Source: Niveispirillum sp. SYP-B3756 (GTDB lineage Bacteria > Pseudomonadota > Alphaproteobacteria > Azospirillales > Azospirillaceae). From it: 43,986 bases of DNA. The notes below the pieces were generated by a model. It saw nothing but the letters and a program-made list of their open reading frames with translations, was not told the DNA's origin and did not search any database. The translations under genes and the position numbers were made by a program. The stretch is from positions 1-43,986 of the forward strand of contig NZ_WIDQ01000024.1 of NCBI RefSeq assembly GCF_009495745.1, given 5' to 3'. Of the stretch, positions 40,224-43,986 are shown one piece after another; position 1 is the stretch's first letter, and every line of letters starts with the position of its first letter.

Positions 40224-41506
40224 CTTGTTGTTCCTCCCATCGGGATATTGCGTGTTCCCAGATACGGGTCTGGCAGCAACAGGCTGCCAGCGGCCAGCGG
40301 ATCATGCAGGCGCAGATAGAAATGGCCGATACCGGCCAGCCCGGTCATCAGACCCGGCTGTTCCCCAATACCCCGCAGGGCACAAGGCCAGGGCACGCGG
40401 GGAATTGCATGGCGTTCAATGCCGCGATAGCCGGCGGCGGCGGCCAAGGCCGTCAATTCCGGCCGGCCGAGCCAGAGCCCGGCATCCAGCAACAGGTCGG
40501 CCATGCCCGCGATACCGTGGCAATAGCTGAAATCGGTGGGAAGGGGGCCGGCGGGTTGCGACAGGGCGGCGGCGACAGAATGCAGGGCGGCCTCCAACTC
40601 CTCCCCCAGAAGCGACTCCTGCGCGCCGGCCGCCAGCAGCCAAAGCCGCGACCGGCCGATTCCTGCCGCGCCATGGCACCAGGATGCACCAAAGCTGGGC
40701 CGGGAAGAGGGATTGCCAACGCCATCGCGGTAATCCGGCCAGTTGCGGGCCTGCCGGTCAAAATGGCCCCTTTGATAGCGCAGTGCGGCGGTCAGGGCCT
40801 CTGCCCAGCGCGCCTCCCCATTGGCCAGATGCAGGCTGGCCAGGGCGGGCAGGAAACCGCTACCCCCATGGGCAAAGCCGCTTGCAGCCGGCATTTCCGC
40901 TTGGCTGGGCCAGCACAGCCCCTCCGGCGTGACCTGCGCTGCCGCCAGGATGGTGTCGCCCAGCGCCAGCGCCCGTTCATGGAAGTCCAGCCTGTCATGG
41001 TGGCGCGCCAGGGTCAGCAGCAGCGGCACCAGCCCGGCGGCCCCGTCCAGCAGATCCAGCGTGGCCGCATCCGGCATGGTGGCGGCTTGCGCCACCCTTT
41101 CCAGCCCTGATTCCACCAGCCCGTCACGTCCCAGCAGCAGGCCGATGCTGATGAACAGGGCGCCGATCCCGGCATCCCCTGTGTAAAAACCAGCCTTGCC
41201 ACTACCCGCTGCGGCCAGCGTCAGCGCCTGCTCAACCGTGCGGGCGACCAGCCGGTCGCCCGTGCGCTGGTGCAGCATGGCCAGGAACAGCGCGATGCCG
41301 GCTGCCCCCTGGTATAGATCGGCCCCGACCGGTCGCACCAGCAATTGCGGCAGATTTTCCCGCTGCTCCGGCTCTGTCCGCAGCCAGTTGATGCTGTCTC
41401 CTTCGCGCAGCGCATCGCGGCAAAGCCGGCGGCCGATCTCATCCGCGCAGCGCAGGAAATGGTCCCGCCCTTCCACAAGCGGGGCTGTCACCAGCATCTG
41501 GTTCAT
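40220..41506 (-). CDS. LanC-family lanthionine cyclase
   Basis: 428 residues. ATG 41506 overlaps the kinase/HopA1 stop (ATGA); a longer frame to 41605 would run inside that gene. The alpha-toroid repeats show the Gly-rich motifs of LanC: DLYQGAAGIALFLA, FYTGDAGIGALFI, SGFAHGGSGFLPALA (His213), SWCHGAAGIG (Cys277), SYCHGIAGMADLL (Cys329, His330) and GLMTGLAGIGHFYLRL. Cys, Cys and His correspond to the zinc ligands of NisC, so the active site looks intact. It should add Cys thiols to dehydrated Ser/Thr in the precursor encoded upstream. Confidence 0.88.
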   Translation of the reverse strand: MNQMLVTAPLVEGRDHFLRCADEIGRRLCRDALREGDSINWLRTEPEQRENLPQLLVRPVGADLYQGAAGIALFLAMLHQRTGDRLVARTVEQALTLAAAGSGKAGFYTGDAGIGALFISIGLLLGRDGLVESGLERVAQAATMPDAATLDLLDGAAGLVPLLLTLARHHDRLDFHERALALGDTILAAAQVTPEGLCWPSQAEMPAASGFAHGGSGFLPALASLHLANGEARWAEALTAALRYQRGHFDRQARNWPDYRDGVGNPSSRPSFGASWCHGAAGIGRSRLWLLAAGAQESLLGEELEAALHSVAAALSQPAGPLPTDFSYCHGIAGMADLLLDAGLWLGRPELTALAAAAGYRGIERHAIPRVPWPCALRGIGEQPGLMTGLAGIGHFYLRLHDPLAAGSLLLPDPYLGTRNIPMGGTTR

Positions 41507-43653
41507 GCTGCCCCCCGCAAAGGCCGGTAGAGATCGGCCAGACCCGGTGACAGATGCAACGCCTCCGGCCGCAGCCCGGCCCCGATCAGGCGTGCGGTCA
41601 TGCAATCCAGCAGCGTGCCGCTGCCCGACCAGGCGTCAATGATGCCGGCGGCCAGCAGCCGGCAGCGTGACTGGCCAAAGCTTTCCCCCGTTCCGGGATC
41701 ATCTGCCCCGCCCAGCCCAGGCAGCAGCTGGCGGGTGAAAAGCGGTTCCCCCGGCCGCAGCAGGGGGGCGATCATTGCAACCGCTTCATCCAGCACTTCC
41801 AGCACCAGGGGCAGATAACGCCGGGGCGGATACAGCACCAGCGTATCCACCCGGTCATAAAGTGCGGGTGCGACGGGGCATTTCAGGCTGAACGGAATGA
41901 AATAGCGGTTCAGCCCCAGCGTCAGCAGATGCAGCAGGGCTGGCACCTGTTCCGCCCCGACATTGAAGTAAAGCCGGGCCAGATCCCCTTCCTCCGCTGC
42001 ACTGGCCGGGGTCGCACCAAAGGCATGGTAATAGCCGGCCTGCCCCGTGATGGACTGATGCGGCATCTGCAGGTCGATAACAGTGCCGGGTTGGGGCTGG
42101 TAACCGGGGGGAAGACCGGCCTGCCCCGCGCTGACCACGCGGTAGCAGCCGCCCTTTTCCACATGCAGCCGCCCATCCGGTGTCACCTGATAGATTTGCC
42201 AGCCCCGATCCAGCAGCGTCTGCCCGGCATTGGCAGCGGAAAGCGCCGCCACAAGGGAGGCATCGGGGGCCAGATCCAAGGGCTTGGCCGGGGTGGGGTT
42301 GCCGTCCCAGCGGCGTGTATAGGCATGTTGATAGAGCAGGGGCCACAGGGCTTCCACCATGGCTGGCCGAACATCCTGGCCCGGCGGGGCGGAAACCGTT
42401 TGCGGTGGCAGCGGTGCCAGTTGCACCGATTGCGGCGGCAGGATGCGCACCGCCTCGGCTGCGGCCACCAGGGACGGATCGGCCCAGTCGGTGGGGGCGG
42501 GTGGTGGTAAGGGGCTGGGGCCTGCTTCCACCGGCCGGATGACGGGGTTCTTGCCGCCCTCCCGGCCCAGGCCGAGGAATTCCGTCATGAAACGGTCTGG
42601 ATTGGCAAAGGCCAATCCGGCCAGATTGACCAGCTCCGCCGCCAGCGGTGGCACGGTGGGGGAGGTGAAGGTGGATTCCAGGGCGCTTTGCAGCAACCGT
42701 GCGCCCAGATAGGGCAGCACCGGCCGCAGGCTTGCCGCATCTGGCCAGCTTGCCCCCGTTGCCGCCTGCCAGAAGGCAGCCATCGCTGTCCACATGGCTT
42801 GCAGGGGCGGCATGGGAACCGGTGCGGGCGTGCGCGGCGGCACGTTAGGACCGGCCATCCAGGGCAGGCCACCATCCTCCACCAGCCAACTGCTGAAAAA
42901 GCCGGCCAGTACCCCCGCCCGATCCCAGAGCGGGTCACCCAGATCGGCCAGTTCCCAATCCACAATACGCAGGTCGGGCGTGTTGTCCGCCCCGGAACGA
43001 AGCAGGATATTGTCCCATTTCAGATCGCCATGCACCAGGGTGCGCGGCTGCCAGCTTGCCAGTGCCGTCTGCAGGCCCTGAAGGATGGCGGGCGTGGCCC
43101 GTATGGAAGCCACCAGATGCGCGCCCCCCTGGCCGAGAAGCGGCATGTCGCGGTGGCCCAGGGTCAATATCCAGGGTGGCTGGCGCGGTGCGGCGATCTG
43201 TTCGGCGACCGTGGCGGCCAGCGGTTCCGCCTGCGCATGAATGCCCGCCAGACAAGCACCCAGCAGCGCCAGTGCCGCCGGGTCTGTCTGGCGGGTGCGG
43301 CGATAATGGGCGTCCAGTGTTTCGGCATCCCCGAACAGATCGAAGACCAGCGCACTGCGGCGTTCCTCAAAACGACGCAGTGCCACGGTCACCCCCCGCA
43401 GGACCGAAAGGGCAGGCAGCGTTGCCGCCATGCGGTGCAAAGCAGCCTCCCGTCCGATGGAACCGGCGAGATCGGGGGCAGCGGCAGCCACCTGCTTGAT
43501 GAACAGGCCGGGCCCATCAATGCCAGAGATGCGGAAACTGCGGTTGCGTCGCCGCACCTCCCGAATCCGGAGCGTGTCGCCAGCAATATCCCCCGCCGTC
43601 AGCAGGGCGCGCGACAGCAGGAAGGGCGCAACATCGCCGGCCAGCAGAAACAT
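41503..43653 (-). CDS. APH-type kinase fused to HopA1-like lyase domain, probable lanthipeptide dehydratase
   Basis: 716 residues; AAAGG precedes the ATG. Residues about 25-300 have the aminoglycoside-phosphotransferase/kinase fold with catalytic loop LVHGDLKWDN (207-215) and metal-binding VDWE (231-234). After a Pro-rich linker (380-425), residues about 430-712 resemble the HopA1 effector family (ARLYFNVGAEQVPALLHLLTLGLNRYFIPFSLKC; ADDPGTGESFGQSRC). In class V lanthipeptides a LanK kinase and a LanY HopA1-like lyase dehydrate Ser/Thr as separate proteins; here both appear in one chain. The kinase would phosphorylate precursor Ser/Thr and the HopA1 part would eliminate phosphate. The fusion and pairing with canonical LanC are the unusual points. 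Confidence 0.78.
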   Translation of the reverse strand: MFLLAGDVAPFLLSRALLTAGDIAGDTLRIREVRRRNRSFRISGIDGPGLFIKQVAAAAPDLAGSIGREAALHRMAATLPALSVLRGVTVALRRFEERRSALVFDLFGDAETLDAHYRRTRQTDPAALALLGACLAGIHAQAEPLAATVAEQIAAPRQPPWILTLGHRDMPLLGQGGAHLVASIRATPAILQGLQTALASWQPRTLVHGDLKWDNILLRSGADNTPDLRIVDWELADLGDPLWDRAGVLAGFFSSWLVEDGGLPWMAGPNVPPRTPAPVPMPPLQAMWTAMAAFWQAATGASWPDAASLRPVLPYLGARLLQSALESTFTSPTVPPLAAELVNLAGLAFANPDRFMTEFLGLGREGGKNPVIRPVEAGPSPLPPPAPTDWADPSLVAAAEAVRILPPQSVQLAPLPPQTVSAPPGQDVRPAMVEALWPLLYQHAYTRRWDGNPTPAKPLDLAPDASLVAALSAANAGQTLLDRGWQIYQVTPDGRLHVEKGGCYRVVSAGQAGLPPGYQPQPGTVIDLQMPHQSITGQAGYYHAFGATPASAAEEGDLARLYFNVGAEQVPALLHLLTLGLNRYFIPFSLKCPVAPALYDRVDTLVLYPPRRYLPLVLEVLDEAVAMIAPLLRPGEPLFTRQLLPGLGGADDPGTGESFGQSRCRLLAAGIIDAWSGSGTLLDCMTARLIGAGLRPEALHLSPGLADLYRPLRGAA

Positions 43654-43682
43654 GGAAACGCCTTTGCCGATAGGCTGTAAAG

Positions 43683-43713
43683 GGTCTGGACGGGGATTGC
43701 CCCCGTCCAGACC
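43683..43713 (-). terminator. Attenuator-like hairpin between precursor and synthetase genes
   Basis: Perfect 13-bp arms GGTCTGGACGGGG / CCCCGTCCAGACC with a 5-base loop, 14 bases after the precursor stop. The following T-run is weak (CCCTTTACAG), which would allow partial read-through and give more precursor than synthetase. Confidence 0.6.
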
Positions 43714-43726
43714 ATCGGGGCCGATC

Positions 43727-43986
43727 TTAAGCGGCCGGCGGGCAGTAGGTGGTCTGCGTCACCCAGGGGTTGCCCATGACCGTGGTTTGCGGCGGGGCGA
43801 CCGGACCCTGCGGCACCCCGGCAGGCACGCCACCCGGCTGAGCGAGGCTGATGGTGCCGGGCTGAGCGAGGCTGATGGTGCCGGGCTGAGCGAGGCTGAT
43901 GGTGCCGGGCTGAGCGAGGCTGATGGTGCCGGGCTGAGCGAGGCTGATGGTGCCGGGCTGAGCGAGGCTGATGGTGCCGGGCTGAG
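43727..43986 (-). CDS. Probable RiPP precursor peptide, 3' part (5' end outside window)
   Basis: A minus-strand frame with no start in the window runs in from the right edge to a TAA at 43727-43729, giving 85 residues. It consists of six exact copies of PGTISLAQ followed by a Pro/Gly-rich spacer (PGGVPAGVPQGPVAPPQ) and the tail TTVMGNPWVTQTTYCPPAA. The tail holds five Thr and the only Cys, as needed for a (methyl)lanthionine. Each repeat adds one Thr and one Ser, so dehydration could exceed the ring count. Position just upstream of kinase/HopA1, LanC and protease genes supports a precursor role. A repetitive non-precursor surface protein remains possible, since the N-terminus is unseen. Confidence 0.65.
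   Translation of the reverse strand, partial: QPGTISLAQPGTISLAQPGTISLAQPGTISLAQPGTISLAQPGTISLAQPGGVPAGVPQGPVAPPQTTVMGNPWVTQTTYCPPAA
43836..43986 (-). repeat. 24-bp perfect tandem repeat
   Basis: Six complete identical 24-bp units (43836-43979) plus 7 bases of a seventh reach the window edge. They preserve the reading frame and encode PGTISLAQ. No base differences are seen between units, pointing to very recent expansion or active slippage. The true copy number is not known because the array continues beyond the window. Confidence 0.95.

Noticed and set aside
43836-43986. CRISPR array at the right edge
   Set aside because: The units are contiguous 24-bp tandem copies with no spacers and keep an open reading frame, so this is a coding tandem repeat.

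Overview
The window is GC-rich, densely packed and probably from an alphaproteobacterium. The grounds are the Caulobacter/sphingomonad-style TonB receptor, the split indolepyruvate oxidoreductase, and many genes joined by ATGA overlaps. An Azospirillaceae-like or sphingomonad-like host fits, but no rRNA or tRNA is present to settle it. Functional calls rest on motifs read by eye.

Layout. Bases 1-385 hold a decayed IS630-type transposase fragment. Bases 386-3261 hold a class C beta-lactamase-fold protein that lacks its SxxK motif and a membrane-anchored winged-helix regulator, both on the minus strand. Bases 3678-6260 encode three exported proteins (DUF6152-like, an associated secreted protein, and a Tat-exported DUF4185-like protein). 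Bases 6340-17805 form a plus-strand catabolic block: iorA-iorB (arylpyruvate to arylacetyl-CoA), an alpha/beta-hydrolase-fold protein, a CoA ligase, an Ltp2-like thiolase, a DUF35-SDR fusion, a cyclase-family metal hydrolase, and two DUF6644-like membrane proteins. Bases 17884-20514 hold a RidA protein divergent from a trimethylamine-dehydrogenase-like flavoenzyme. Bases 20591-23055 hold a thioesterase, a MarR regulator, and a second membrane winged-helix regulator paralogous to the first. Bases 23271-30875 look like an aromatic-amine module: AraC regulator, ornithine-cyclodeaminase-like protein (tyramine oxidase subunit B type), RidA, FAD amine oxidase, aldehyde dehydrogenase and APC permease. 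A TonB receptor follows at 31250, then a c-type cytochrome with an unusual structured leader at 33870.

The catabolic genes appear tied together by a 24-bp near-identical AT-rich motif. It lies upstream of iorA, of the CoA ligase, of marR, and in the permease/TonB-receptor divergent gap. I infer that it is the operator of the local MarR protein, giving one regulon for uptake, amine oxidation and CoA-dependent breakdown of an aromatic compound.

The right end (34675-43986, minus strand) is a probable lanthipeptide-type RiPP locus. A precursor gene runs off the window edge and carries at least six exact 24-bp (8-residue) repeats. Downstream lie an APH-kinase/HopA1-like fusion, a LanC cyclase with all zinc ligands, a subtilase, and a family-5 solute-binding protein, with the last four genes joined by ATGA stop/start overlaps; a sensor histidine kinase follows. 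A kinase-HopA1 fusion paired with a canonical LanC resembles, but is not identical to, the class V lanthipeptide arrangement. It is the best candidate here for an undescribed system.
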